From: Marinobacterium jannaschii DSM 6295
GTDB taxonomy: Bacteria > Pseudomonadota > Gammaproteobacteria > Pseudomonadales > Balneatricaceae
Reading direction: 5' to 3'
Assembly (NCBI RefSeq): GCF_000620085.1
Contig: NZ_KK211065.1
Coordinates: 232,707 to 296,706, forward strand
Length of the DNA stretch: 64,000 nucleotides
Both the position numbers and the translations under genes were made by a program. Positions 50,726-60,510 of the stretch are shown piece by piece. The stretch's first letter is position 1. Each line of letters begins with the position of its first letter. The notes under the pieces were generated by a model. The model saw only the letters and a program-made list of their open reading frames with translations. It had not been told where the DNA came from and ran no database searches.

Positions 50726-51727
50726 CTAAATGCTGTCAATTGTTTTTAATCTTCTGAAATGTCCTGAGCACTGTAGAAATTCAACGATAACAGCCAGGGC
50801 ACACAGACTAAAAGCAAGAGAGCCAAGCCCCTCCACCAGAAATCCAGGTATACCAACGGCAAAGAAAGCAGCAGGATACAGGCCCTCTCTTAGTTTAATA
50901 AGGGTGGCGCATACTAAAACTGAAAGCAGTGTTACGTAAAAATAAAACTTTGTGAAATTACCTCTCACCCAGGTCACATATAAAGTGCTTCGACGTACGA
51001 CTTTAATAAAAAAGTTATCTGAGTGACCTGCGATAACTCTATTCATAGCTATGACAGGTTCTTTAACCTTAACCAATTTTTTTTCCATAGAAACAGAGAC
51101 TTTCGCTGGGGACAGTCGATCAAAAAAACCTATTTTATGTACGACAGAGCAGCCAAGTAGCAATGAGAAAACAAACAGCGTGACTGTATAGTTTTTCAGG
51201 CTTATTCGTATGGATCGTTTATAAAGCAGGCATATCAGAATCCAGGCAATAAGAACACCTGAGCTCAATGTTGCAAGCGCAGCAGACAACCAGAAAATAA
51301 GACGCCGGCCTTCCCCCATATAAACAATAAAATAAAGATAGAACAGCCCAGCGATCACCAGGCAACTTCGATAACTGATCCCAAAGGGCGCTATCAGCAA
51401 GAGCATTAAGACGACAAAGGTACTCAAACTCTGCCTTATAAAGTAGAACGGTGACAGGTACGCAACATAAACAAGCGCCTGAAAAAAATCAGGCACTCCG
51501 TTCTGATGCATATAAAAGAAAGGATATGCAATAGCATAACGCAGGTAATGCACAGGCGCTAAGATATCAAAATAACCAAGATTATTATGCACATAGTTAA
51601 CCTGAGAGTAAAAACCATCAAGACTCCCCAGTGCAAACATATCTTTCCCATAGAAGAGCATTACCAGCAAATAAACTGCAGTAGCGCCTAATAACCCCTT
51701 ACGATATCCAGCCTGCTGACTATTCAT
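50726..51727 (-). CDS. Polytopic membrane protein, possible glycan polymerase (Wzy-like)
   Basis: A 333-residue inner-membrane protein with about eight to nine hydrophobic helices and a basic loop in the middle (SVSMEKKLVKVKEP). It has no family motif I recognise. Wzy polymerases are variable polytopic proteins found in just such operons, so that role is a guess from context. By eye the gene is more AT-rich than its neighbours, which suggests separate acquisition. ATG 51727 is chosen because GGGTGG lies 6 bases upstream and the asnB stop precedes it. Confidence 0.6.
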   Translation of the reverse strand: MNSQQAGYRKGLLGATAVYLLVMLFYGKDMFALGSLDGFYSQVNYVHNNLGYFDILAPVHYLRYAIAYPFFYMHQNGVPDFFQALVYVAYLSPFYFIRQSLSTFVVLMLLLIAPFGISYRSCLVIAGLFYLYFIVYMGEGRRLIFWLSAALATLSSGVLIAWILICLLYKRSIRISLKNYTVTLFVFSLLLGCSVVHKIGFFDRLSPAKVSVSMEKKLVKVKEPVIAMNRVIAGHSDNFFIKVVRRSTLYVTWVRGNFTKFYFYVTLLSVLVCATLIKLREGLYPAAFFAVGIPGFLVEGLGSLAFSLCALAVIVEFLQCSGHFRRLKTIDSI

Positions 51728-51740
51728 GAATCCACCCTGA

Positions 51741-53519
51741 CTAGGCATAAAACGCCCTGAACCAAAGTTCAACAGCCATTAAAGCACGGATTTCCCGGGT
51801 ATTATTTTTCACGCCCTGACAATGAGATTCAAGCAGTTCAGCCACATAACCATAGTCAAACAATCCACGCGCCCGCGTCTGCTCTGATAACAGTAGATCT
51901 TCACACATCGGTTTTAAGCGGGATTTAAACCACTCCCCTACCGGAACCGTAAACATCTGCTTCTTACGGTAGGTAAGGTCACTGCCGATAAGCTCCTCTA
52001 CTGCTTTTTTATAAATGTATTTTGTTTCCCCATCCCTGAGTTTAAGATCACCCGGCATTTTAAATGCCAGTTCCATGACCCGATAATCCATAAACGGGGC
52101 CCGATTTTCTATCGATGCAGCCATTCCCATCCGATCCGGCTTCACCAGATTATTCCCGGACAGCAGCAGCTTCATATCAATATAAAGGGCCTGATTAATT
52201 CGATCCATATGGGCTGAAGCAGCAAACAAAGGCGTCAGTACTTCCTGATGTACGGAGTTAACATCCACTCTGGCTTTTATATCCCTGCTCAGCAGGTCTT
52301 CACGCTTTTCGTCATTAAACAAAGAGATATTGTCAGCGTACTTTTCCTGAAACTCCCCGGCGCTTACTGCGGTCATATCTGTAGCAAAAAAGTTTTTATA
52401 CTTATCGTAACCGGCAAACAGTTCGTCTGCGCCATCACCGGTCAACACCATTTTCACCTGTCTAGCCGCCATGTCAGCAACGCGCCGGGTTGGCAAAAAG
52501 GAGACATCGCCATGCGGCTGATCACAGTAATAGATGGCTTCGGCCCAGCCGGAGATCATATCCGGATCGACGATCTCACAGTTGTGATCACAGCCAAACC
52601 GCTCCGCCGCACTTTGCGCAAACGGCGATTCATCGTAGCGCGGGTCATCAAAACCAATACTGAATGTGCGCACCGGCTGGGACAGATGCTGACTCATCAG
52701 ACCTACAACCGTGCTCGAATCGACACCGCCGGAGAGGAATGCCCCAAAAGGCACATCTGAGCGCAGCCGGATACGTACAGCATCATCAAGCACGGAGTTG
52801 AAGCCTTTGATCCATTCCTCTTCTGATGCATCCTGCTGATAAACAGACGCAAGATCCCACCAGCGGTGAGTACTGATACCGTCCCGCCCAATTCTCAGCC
52901 AGCAACCAGGTTCAACATGTTTCACTCCCTCAAACATGGTCATCGGCGGTGGCACAAAGTTATAGGTCAGAAATGCATTCAGCGCCTCCGGGCTAAAAGG
53001 GATTTCACCCGTCACCTGCAGTATTGACTTAATTTCCGATGCGAAAAGCACGGCCCCTTCATGCTCATACCAGTAATAAGGCTTTTCACCAACCCGATCC
53101 CGCATCAGATAAACGGCATCTTCCCGCTTATCAAATATTGCAATAGCGAACATGCCATTAAGCTTCTCCAGGGCCACGATCCCACCCTGTTCATACAACC
53201 GCAGTATTACTTCAGTATCACAATGGGTTGCACAGGGATAACCCGCTACTGACAGTTCTTCTGCCAGTTCCACATGGTTAAAAATCTCACCATTCTGCAC
53301 AACAACAACGCTCCCATCATCAGAGATAAAAGGCTGATCGCCCGCCTCAATATCCAGAATAGCTAAGCGCTCATTGCCAAGACCAACACGTTTATCTGCA
53401 TCATAATAGATCCCCTCACCATCCGGCCCCCGATGGCGAATAACCGACCCCATTAATAAAAATTTTTCCTGATCAATAAGCGTATCTGTCTGCGAAAAAA
53501 AACCAAAAATACCGCACAT
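51741..53519 (-). CDS. asnB: Asparagine-synthetase-like glutamine amidotransferase (AsnB family)
   Basis: A 592-residue class II glutamine amidotransferase. Residues 1-200 are the glutaminase domain with the N-terminal nucleophile C2 (MCGIFGFF) and VVVVQNGEIFNHVEL. The synthetase domain has the PP-loop GAFLSGGVDSSTVVGL near 255. Inside surface-glycan operons such proteins (for example WbpS) usually amidate an acidic sugar or an amino acid substituent rather than make free asparagine; that is the likely role here. Length is normal. Confidence 0.88.
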   Translation of the reverse strand: MCGIFGFFSQTDTLIDQEKFLLMGSVIRHRGPDGEGIYYDADKRVGLGNERLAILDIEAGDQPFISDDGSVVVVQNGEIFNHVELAEELSVAGYPCATHCDTEVILRLYEQGGIVALEKLNGMFAIAIFDKREDAVYLMRDRVGEKPYYWYEHEGAVLFASEIKSILQVTGEIPFSPEALNAFLTYNFVPPPMTMFEGVKHVEPGCWLRIGRDGISTHRWWDLASVYQQDASEEEWIKGFNSVLDDAVRIRLRSDVPFGAFLSGGVDSSTVVGLMSQHLSQPVRTFSIGFDDPRYDESPFAQSAAERFGCDHNCEIVDPDMISGWAEAIYYCDQPHGDVSFLPTRRVADMAARQVKMVLTGDGADELFAGYDKYKNFFATDMTAVSAGEFQEKYADNISLFNDEKREDLLSRDIKARVDVNSVHQEVLTPLFAASAHMDRINQALYIDMKLLLSGNNLVKPDRMGMAASIENRAPFMDYRVMELAFKMPGDLKLRDGETKYIYKKAVEELIGSDLTYRKKQMFTVPVGEWFKSRLKPMCEDLLLSEQTRARGLFDYGYVAELLESHCQGVKNNTREIRALMAVELWFRAFYA

Positions 53520-53521
53520 AA

Positions 53522-54076
53522 TCAGTTACCGCCCCTAGTCGCAATCTGCTTGATAGTCATCAGGATAATTTTTATATCAAATAAAAAGCTGCTCTTTTCT
53601 ACATACTCTAAATCAAGCCGGGTGCGCTCTTCAGGTGTAGCAGTTGATCTTTTCGTTGCCTGAGCAAGTCCGGTAATACCCGGTCTGACCTTATTACGCT
53701 GACCCCATTCGGCGGATGTATACTCGGCTCGCTGGGCGGGCACATTAGGACGCGGTCCGACTACGCTCATATCACCGGTTAATACATTGATAAGCTGGGG
53801 CAGCTCATCGAGACTGGTACGCCGTAAAAGAGCGCCGACCCGTGTAATTCTTGGATCATTCGCTGAGGTAAAGTGTGGCCCCCGTGTCGCAGCATCCGTC
53901 ACCATACTGCGAAATTTCAGGATCTCGAACGCCTTTCCATTCAGACCTACTCGTTTCTGGCGAAAAACAACCGGCCCGGGCGTATCCAGCCTGATCAGTA
54001 CAGCGACAATGACAAGCACCGGCGCAAAAATAACCAGACTAACCAGCGCCGCAGATATATCAAATAGCCTTTTCAT
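53522..54076 (-). CDS. PglC-type phosphoglycosyl transferase (initiating sugar transferase)
   Basis: A 184-residue monotopic membrane enzyme that loads the first sugar phosphate on undecaprenyl phosphate. It opens MKRLFDISAALVSLVIF, the re-entrant helix. It then has TPGPVVFRQKRVGLNG, FEILKFRSM, the catalytic Asp-Glu pair in TSLDELPQLINVL, VVGPRP and RPGITGLAQ. Its small size fits PglC rather than the large WbaP type. With the upstream dehydratase, a diacetamido-trideoxy sugar is a likely first residue (inference). ATG 54076 overlaps the preceding gene by 17 bases. Confidence 0.92.
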   Translation of the reverse strand: MKRLFDISAALVSLVIFAPVLVIVAVLIRLDTPGPVVFRQKRVGLNGKAFEILKFRSMVTDAATRGPHFTSANDPRITRVGALLRRTSLDELPQLINVLTGDMSVVGPRPNVPAQRAEYTSAEWGQRNKVRPGITGLAQATKRSTATPEERTRLDLEYVEKSSFLFDIKIILMTIKQIATRGGN

Positions 54077-54881
54077 TCTTATCCCGGATAAACTCATTTA
54101 TGACGTTACAAACCCTGCGATGATCATCAGCTTTCTGCAGATCAGACCTTTCCAGCAAACCCAGCTGTGCATCCCGCAACTTTCCAAGTTCAGCGGCAAA
54201 AGACAGCTCTCCACCTTCTTCATCAATGTCCCGGTTAAAGGTTCTGGACAGGATCACCTGACTGGATCCCAGCCTCAGGTGCTCTCCTAACACCATCTCC
54301 CCGGGCAGTGTTCCCTCCCCGACCCGGGCGATACCGCCAACCCCAAAAGGCTTACCGGCAGCGTTAATTATTTCGGCTGCGCGCTCTAACATCCCATTGG
54401 AAAAAGGCTCAAACATGAAGGCAAGTCCCAGATCCAAGTGCAGGTCGTTCAATCCTATATAAACTTCTGAAACACCCTTAACCCTGACGATCGCTTCAAG
54501 TTGATCAAAGGCAGCCCCCGTTTCAATCAACGGTATAAACTTCACCCGCCCGTTAATCATTGCAGAGAAGGCCGCAACTTCAGATACATCCCGAAACATC
54601 GGCTGCATTAAAATATCAGCTCCTGAGCTGATTGCCTGCTCAATCTCATGCGGAGTATCCGGATTAAGCGGATTCAGACGCACTAGCAATTCAGCACGGC
54701 AAAGCACCCGCTTTACCTGTTTTACATCACTCATACTGTGCTGACTGATAAACGTATTCAGGTGCCCCTGACGTTCGTACTTTCCCAGCCGTTCCAGATC
54801 AACAAATATCCTGGAAACGCCCGAGTGCTCTGCAAACCTCGCCATGTCGGGCTGGTTGGTTATAAAGATAAAATTAATCAT
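54060..54881 (-). CDS. HpcH/HpaI aldolase/citrate-lyase-like protein
   Basis: A 273-residue TIM-barrel protein resembling the PEP/pyruvate-using HpcH/HpaI family. Features are IFVDLERLGKYERQGHL near 25, ELLVRLNPLN near 64, ISSGADILMQPMF near 83, FIPLIETGAAFDQL near 115 and VYIGLNDLHLDLG near 136, with the metal-site Glu and Asp. Such a protein is unusual in a glycan operon. It might supply or attach a carboxy-ether or acid substituent, but this is speculation. ATG 54881 is preferred over GTG 54893, with AAAGG 6 bases upstream. Confidence 0.75.
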   Translation of the reverse strand: MINFIFITNQPDMARFAEHSGVSRIFVDLERLGKYERQGHLNTFISQHSMSDVKQVKRVLCRAELLVRLNPLNPDTPHEIEQAISSGADILMQPMFRDVSEVAAFSAMINGRVKFIPLIETGAAFDQLEAIVRVKGVSEVYIGLNDLHLDLGLAFMFEPFSNGMLERAAEIINAAGKPFGVGGIARVGEGTLPGEMVLGEHLRLGSSQVILSRTFNRDIDEEGGELSFAAELGKLRDAQLGLLERSDLQKADDHRRVCNVINEFIRDKNEKAI

Positions 54882-56373
54882 ATGACCTTTCACGTCTGTA
54901 GAGCCTGCTTCTCACCTGAGGCAGGCAAAGTGCGCTGACGGCTGTTACTGCCAGCGACACTATAGAAATTAATAAAAAGGTATACAGGGGACTTGCGTCC
55001 TGAGGCAACACCACACTCAGAATAAAATATAGAACGGCAGGCGGCAGAAGGCAGCCAGAAATGCTTCCGCCACTCAATAAGCTGCGCCTAACCTCCGGGT
55101 TATTTTTTACCAGCGCAAGCAGGAAGAGCACGCCGCCAAAGACATAAGCGGCCACCAGACTCCACATAATATCTGTAAGAGAATCAGCACCAATGGTACT
55201 TAACAGGCATCCCAGCAATATCAGCGATACGCAGTTAATGTACAGAGGTATACGGGTATGCTTCCGGGCACTAAAAACAGCTGTAGCAAATGTAGCAATG
55301 CCCATAAAAGGTATAGAAGCCAGCCCGATCGTAAACAGAGTACTCAGGTTACTTTCTACCTGGCTGCTTACCTTGCCGTGTCCGTAAACCAGGCTGACCA
55401 CTTCTTTGTTTGCGAACAATAAAGCAACCACTGACATCGCTGCCAGAAAGACTGTCAGCCTCATCCCCCAGGCGGTCAGGCTATTGAAGCTTTCAGCCTT
55501 TTCACAGGCGTGGGCAGACGATAGTCGGGGGAAAAATACAACAGAGAGAAAGGTCACCGCTAAAGCTAAAGGCAGCTCTACCAGCTTCGTTGCATAGCTC
55601 AGCAACGCTATGCCACCCTCATCCAGCTGTGATGCAAAGGCACGGCTAACCACCGGATATATCAGCAATAAACTTCCGGCCCCAGCCACCTGCAGATATC
55701 TGACAATCAGATCTCGATTCAATAACCAGGGCATCAGTGTCATATCGGGCAGACCTTTTAACCAGCAGGCCACCGCAAACTGACTCACTAAGCGCACTAT
55801 CCCGCCAAGCAATACGAAGAACCCCAGCGTCACCAGATCCAGATTGAAGGAAGAGACACATACAAGGCCAGCAACGATACAGATATTTACAATCAGTGTA
55901 CCCAGCGCAGGAGTCGTAAAGTGACTATGCGCCTGTAAAAATGCGGTCATAACACCCGCCGCCACTGTAAGCGGCATCAGCCAGAACACCGGTACCAACG
56001 CCTGCTGCGACACATTCAGCTGATGTTCAGTAAAGCCCGGCGCCAGTACACCCAGCAAAGGCAACACCATTGTGCCCAGTATCAGTGCTACGACTGAAAA
56101 CAACAGCGTAAAGACGACAACAGACTGAAACCATACAATTTTTGCGTGCTTTTTATCGCCCGAGAATTCAGGAATCAGCGCTGCCGTTAAGCCCCCACCT
56201 ACCAGAATATTGATAAGCAGGTCAGGTACGCTAAGCAACAACACAACGACATCGGCCTCAGGTGAAACACCATAAGTCCCGGCCAGCACAGCCTCCCGAA
56301 AAAAACCTGACAGGCGCCCCAGGAGCATACCAACATTGAGGACTACAGAAGCCAGAAGTATTTTTTTGATCAC
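54874..56373 (-). CDS. MurJ/MviN-like lipid-linked oligosaccharide flippase
   Basis: A protein of about 499 residues with some 13-14 hydrophobic helices. The N-terminus carries the MurJ-type LLGRLSGFFREAVLAGTYG motif, followed by FSGDKKHA. In this operon it is the probable flippase for the undecaprenyl-linked repeat, in place of a canonical Wzx. The start is uncertain: GTG 56373 is used because the conserved region begins there and AGG lies 9 bases upstream; GTG 56379 and TTG 56430 are alternatives. A 170-base non-coding gap separates it from the dehydratase gene. Confidence 0.85.
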   Translation of the reverse strand: MIKKILLASVVLNVGMLLGRLSGFFREAVLAGTYGVSPEADVVVLLLSVPDLLINILVGGGLTAALIPEFSGDKKHAKIVWFQSVVVFTLLFSVVALILGTMVLPLLGVLAPGFTEHQLNVSQQALVPVFWLMPLTVAAGVMTAFLQAHSHFTTPALGTLIVNICIVAGLVCVSSFNLDLVTLGFFVLLGGIVRLVSQFAVACWLKGLPDMTLMPWLLNRDLIVRYLQVAGAGSLLLIYPVVSRAFASQLDEGGIALLSYATKLVELPLALAVTFLSVVFFPRLSSAHACEKAESFNSLTAWGMRLTVFLAAMSVVALLFANKEVVSLVYGHGKVSSQVESNLSTLFTIGLASIPFMGIATFATAVFSARKHTRIPLYINCVSLILLGCLLSTIGADSLTDIMWSLVAAYVFGGVLFLLALVKNNPEVRRSLLSGGSISGCLLPPAVLYFILSVVLPQDASPLYTFLLISIVSLAVTAVSALCLPQVRSRLYRRERSYD

Positions 56374-56543
56374 CCGCACGTACCTAAAACGTCCAAAAAG
56401 TCCCCATGATCTGAAAGTACACCGCGACAAAGCTTTTCAGCAGAGATATACAAGCAGACCCCGCCCGTCAAAACAGGCCGAAACAGGGAAAGCCCCTCTG
56501 CACCTTCAGTAATGCGGCAGCTCAGCAGCAAAGCAGTCACCGG

Positions 56544-58478
56544 CTAATGCACTACAACGCCATCCTCTAATAAATCAACCAGCTCAGAAGAGGGCTGGAA
56601 GCCTGAGACGCTTTGCTGCAAAAGAGAGCGGGCCCGCTGACTGTCACCACTGCACAGCACTTGTTCCAGCTCTGTCAGCAATTCCTGAAGGCGGGCAGCA
56701 GGCACAATTTCTTCATGCGCCCGCATAATTTTAGGGTGCTCTGTGCCAACAACATCCTCACCGATCAAAAGCTCTTCATATAGCTTCTCACCCGGCCTCA
56801 GGCCCGAGTATTTGATTTCAATATCCCCCGCAGGAGAGTCCTCACTCCTCAGCGTACGGCCGGTCAGATGAATCATCTTGAGTGCAAGGTCGCTGATACG
56901 CACCGGCTCCCCCATATTCAGTACGAAGACATCCCCACCCTGCCCCATAGAACCCGCCTGGACAACCAGCGATGCAGCTTCAGGGATTGTCATAAAAAAG
57001 CGCGTGATATCCGGGTGAGTCACCGTAACAGGACCGCCTTCCTGAATCTGGCGGCGAAACAGAGGCACTACCGAACCAGATGAACCTAAAACGTTACCAA
57101 ACCGAACCATCGAAAAAATGGTCTTGTCACTTTTCAGCGCCAGATCCTGCAGCACAATCTCCGCAAGTCTCTTCGTTGCACCCATTACATTTGTCGGCCT
57201 GACGGCCTTATCAGTAGACACCAGAACGAAGCGTTCAACATTATAGCGGGCGGCCAGGTCCGCTACGATACGGGTGCCAAACACATTATTCTGAACACCC
57301 TGAAGTACATTATGCTCCACTATAGGGACATGCTTATAAGCAGCGGCATGATAAATCGTCTGAACCTTAAACCGTTGCAGAACAGCCTCAACACGTAGCT
57401 CATCACAGACGCTGCCAAGCAGCGGAATCACGGCAATATCAGTGCCTCGCTCTTTCTGCATCTGTGCTAAAGACTGTTCAATCTGATACAGGGCGTATTC
57501 ACTTTGCTCAAACAGTATCAGTAACGAGGGTGATGCAAGCATCACCTGCCGGCATAGTTCTGAGCCGATGGAACCGCCGGCACCGGTGATCATAACCACC
57601 TTAGCGCCCACACTGATCTGCTGCAGTTCTTTCCTCGGCGGGACAGGATCACGCCCAAGCAGATCCTCTAGGTCAATCTCACGCAGTTGCTCAACCGACG
57701 CCGTGCCCGATACAATTTCCGGCATTGACGGGACCGTTCTGACATGTACCGGCAGCGGCTCCAGACTTTCAAGAATCTCTTTTTTACGCCTGCTGGCTAT
57801 ACCAGGCAACGCCAGCAACACAGACGTCACACTATGGCCGGAAATCAACTCCGGCAGCTGCTCCGGCGCATAGACTTTCAGCCCTTTAACCGTACCTTTC
57901 TGCAGGGCAGTATCGTCATCAATAAACCCCACCGGATAGATTTCCCGCCCTCCAACCAAGGCACTGGCCAGCTGTACGCCTGCACCACCGGCGCCATAGA
58001 TCAATACAGCTTCTTTATCGACATAATGCTTCAGCAGCCACTGGTAGTAGTACTTAACCGCCAGGCGGCTGCCGCCAACGAAGACAAATGCCGTCAGAGC
58101 AAAAACAGCAGGCACAGAGCGCGGCAGATAAGGCCAGTTAAGTAAAAATGCAGCGGCCCAGATCATCAGTGCCAGTAACAGTATGGCCTTACCCAGGGCC
58201 AGTATATCGGTCGCCCCCATATAGCGTACGACGATCCGATATAGGCCAAGCAACCTGAAATAGAGCACTCCTACAACAGAAACAAGTACAAACGCCCAAA
58301 TCGCTCCGGACATATAATAGCCAGACCACCATTCAGACAGCCTGAGCGCATAGCTCGCCCAAAGCGCCAGAGGGAGAGCCAGCGCATCGACAGCCATCAT
58401 CAGCAGCCGTTTGTGCGCACGCGGGAGGGACATGATTTTTTGAGAAAGCGATTCAGCAGAAGCGGGACGAGAATCCAT
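56544..58478 (-). CDS. UDP-sugar 4,6-dehydratase, membrane-bound WbpM/CapD/PglF type
   Basis: A 644-residue inner-membrane enzyme expected to make UDP-4-keto-6-deoxy-GlcNAc. Four membrane helices occupy about 20-135. A first Rossmann domain (YGAGGAGVQLASAL) and the catalytic SDR domain with ITGAGGSIGSELCRQ near 293 follow. VSTDKAVRPTNVMGATKR has Met in place of the usual SDR tyrosine, as in WbpM and PglF. It is the promoter-proximal gene of the 16-kb operon and probably supplies both the bacillosamine-type and legionaminic-type sugars. ATG 58478 lacks a good ribosome site; the frame is open a further 39 codons. Confidence 0.92.
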   Translation of the reverse strand: MDSRPASAESLSQKIMSLPRAHKRLLMMAVDALALPLALWASYALRLSEWWSGYYMSGAIWAFVLVSVVGVLYFRLLGLYRIVVRYMGATDILALGKAILLLALMIWAAAFLLNWPYLPRSVPAVFALTAFVFVGGSRLAVKYYYQWLLKHYVDKEAVLIYGAGGAGVQLASALVGGREIYPVGFIDDDTALQKGTVKGLKVYAPEQLPELISGHSVTSVLLALPGIASRRKKEILESLEPLPVHVRTVPSMPEIVSGTASVEQLREIDLEDLLGRDPVPPRKELQQISVGAKVVMITGAGGSIGSELCRQVMLASPSLLILFEQSEYALYQIEQSLAQMQKERGTDIAVIPLLGSVCDELRVEAVLQRFKVQTIYHAAAYKHVPIVEHNVLQGVQNNVFGTRIVADLAARYNVERFVLVSTDKAVRPTNVMGATKRLAEIVLQDLALKSDKTIFSMVRFGNVLGSSGSVVPLFRRQIQEGGPVTVTHPDITRFFMTIPEAASLVVQAGSMGQGGDVFVLNMGEPVRISDLALKMIHLTGRTLRSEDSPAGDIEIKYSGLRPGEKLYEELLIGEDVVGTEHPKIMRAHEEIVPAARLQELLTELEQVLCSGDSQRARSLLQQSVSGFQPSSELVDLLEDGVVVH

Positions 58479-58593
58479 ATAGACACTTAATAAGAAGACA
58501 GGTAAACCTGAAGAAGTCCTTGAAATACTAAAGTAAGCTACTCTGCAGCAGAGCCTGATCCTTATACCGTCCTTAGCCAGATCAAAGCGTGGC

Positions 58594-58599
58594 ATTATA
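58594..58599 (-). promoter_or_regulatory. -10 element, possible promoter of the glycan operon
   Basis: A perfect TATAAT is read on the minus strand 116 bases before the dehydratase start. The -35 region (TGCTTA) is a weak match. No ops/JUMPstart element (GGCGGTAG) was seen between it and the gene. Confidence 0.4.
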
Positions 58600-58774
58600 C
58601 ACCATCTCCCGGAGATTAAGCACCCTGCCCGAAAGGCTCGGTATCGCAGTATATAGCCTTAGCACAGAACTCGCCCCTTGATCGCTCCCCCCTGAAATTC
58701 ACCTTCAATTACCATCAACAATTCGGCGCTAAACACGTAAAGTATCCGCAATCGCCTTCAAGGAAGCAAAGACC

Positions 58775-59445
<671 letters not shown>

Positions 59446-59448
<3 letters not shown>

Positions 59449-59655
59449 GCTGAGACGATCATCGGCCTGTTCAAGACAGAGGTAATCCACCATCGTGGCC
59501 CTTGGAAAGGACTCGAAGCCGTGGAATACGCGACGTTGGAATGGGTAGATTGGTTCAATAATCGCCGATTACTTGAACCGATTGGAAATGTACCGCCAGT
59601 GGAGCTGGAAATGGCATACTATCGTCAGTTGGAAGAGTCAGGTGAAGCAGCCTGA
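59446..59655 (+). pseudogene. IS3-family transposase OrfB, C-terminal fragment
   Basis: About 69 residues remain: LAETIIGLFKTEVIHHRGPW, then EWVDWFNNRRLLEPIGN, which is the end of an IS3-group integrase-type transposase (RxxLEPIGxxPP). The N-terminal portion is missing and replaced by the galE remnant. Confidence 0.88.
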
Positions 59656-59694
59656 CTCAAACAAAATAGTCTCCGGAAAATCCGGGGCGGCTCA
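59449..59694 (+). mobile_element. IS3-family remnant, right end
   Basis: The fragment holds the transposase C-terminus and a terminal repeat. The end, read inward on the minus strand, begins TGAGCCGCCCCGG, close to the IS3-group terminus TGAACCGCCCCGG. The left end is absent. Confidence 0.8.
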
Positions 59695-59794
59695 ATCGAT
59701 ACCCACAATGCTAATCTTGTTCATGATGGGCCCCTGTCTAGTAATGCTGACCACACTTAATTGTGGCACTTAGGTGGGTGGGGCCATCTCATTT
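59695..59794 (-). mobile_element. IS1111-type left-end fragment, inverted
   Basis: On the minus strand this 100-base piece is nearly the same as the first 100 bases of the IS1111-type element at 62327. It has 7 terminal bases, the subterminal repeat (here ATGGCCCCACCC), the leader, and the first ten codons MNKISIVGID starting at 59724. The remainder was lost where the IS3 remnant begins. It explains the long inverted repeat with 62327-62386. Confidence 0.85.
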
Positions 59795-60405
59795 CCCACG
59801 CGCTGTCCACATTGTCAGGCCCCGGCACTGAAGCCGTGGGGATCCAGTCATGGTTTACCGCGCTATCGCTGCAAACACTGTGCCCGCACCAGCAACCCGC
59901 TGACCGGTACGCCGCTGGCGCGACTGCGTAAACGCGAGTGCTGGATGCCGTATGCGCAAGCCCTGCTACAGGGGGAAACGGTGCACTCGGCGGCTCGGCA
60001 CTGCGACGTCAGCAAGAACACCGCGCTCCTGTGGCAGCATCGCTTTCTGGCCTGTATCAGCCAGCATCAGGCCACACACGAAGCGGGGATTGTGGACGCG
60101 GATGAAACGTTCTTTCTGAAATCCTTTAAAGACCAGCGCCAGCTGCCACGCACTGCGCGCAAACGCGGTGGTGTCGGGCGAACGCGCGGCTACAGCCCCG
60201 ATCACATTCCAGTGCTGGTGGTACGGGACCTCCACCGTGCCAAGGCGGATTTATTCTGGACAAGATTGACGCTACACGGATCAAAGCTGTACTCCAGCCC
60301 TTGCTGGACCCGGAAGCCGTACTGTGCACCGATGGTGTGTCCATCTACAGCGCCTTTGCACGCGAGACAGGTATTCGCCATGAGGCAATACGCAGTCAAG
60401 GCCCG

Positions 60406-60413
60406 CAGGTGCG
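60406..60413 (+). repeat. Target-site duplication, left copy (CAGGTGCG)
   Basis: The 8-base sequence is repeated at 61839-61846, directly outside the right end of the IS4-family element. Confidence 0.85.
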
Positions 60414-60460
60414 CGCAATGCTGTTCGGTTAAGGCTTGCCAGCGACTTTAAGCCAACACA

Positions 60461-60496
60461 AAATCCGGTATTCCCTATGGATCCCGGATTTTTTTG
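60461..60496 (+). terminator. Terminator at the left end of the IS4-family element
   Basis: AATCCGG (60462-60468) pairs with CCGGATT (60484-60490) and is followed by a T run. It precedes the transposase ATG and may block read-in transcription. Confidence 0.65.
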
Positions 60497-60510
60497 TGCC
60501 TATTCAACAG

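Noticed and set aside
58479..58774. JUMPstart/ops element for RfaH control of the glycan operon
   Set aside because: No GGCGGTAG core was found on the operon strand upstream of the first gene.
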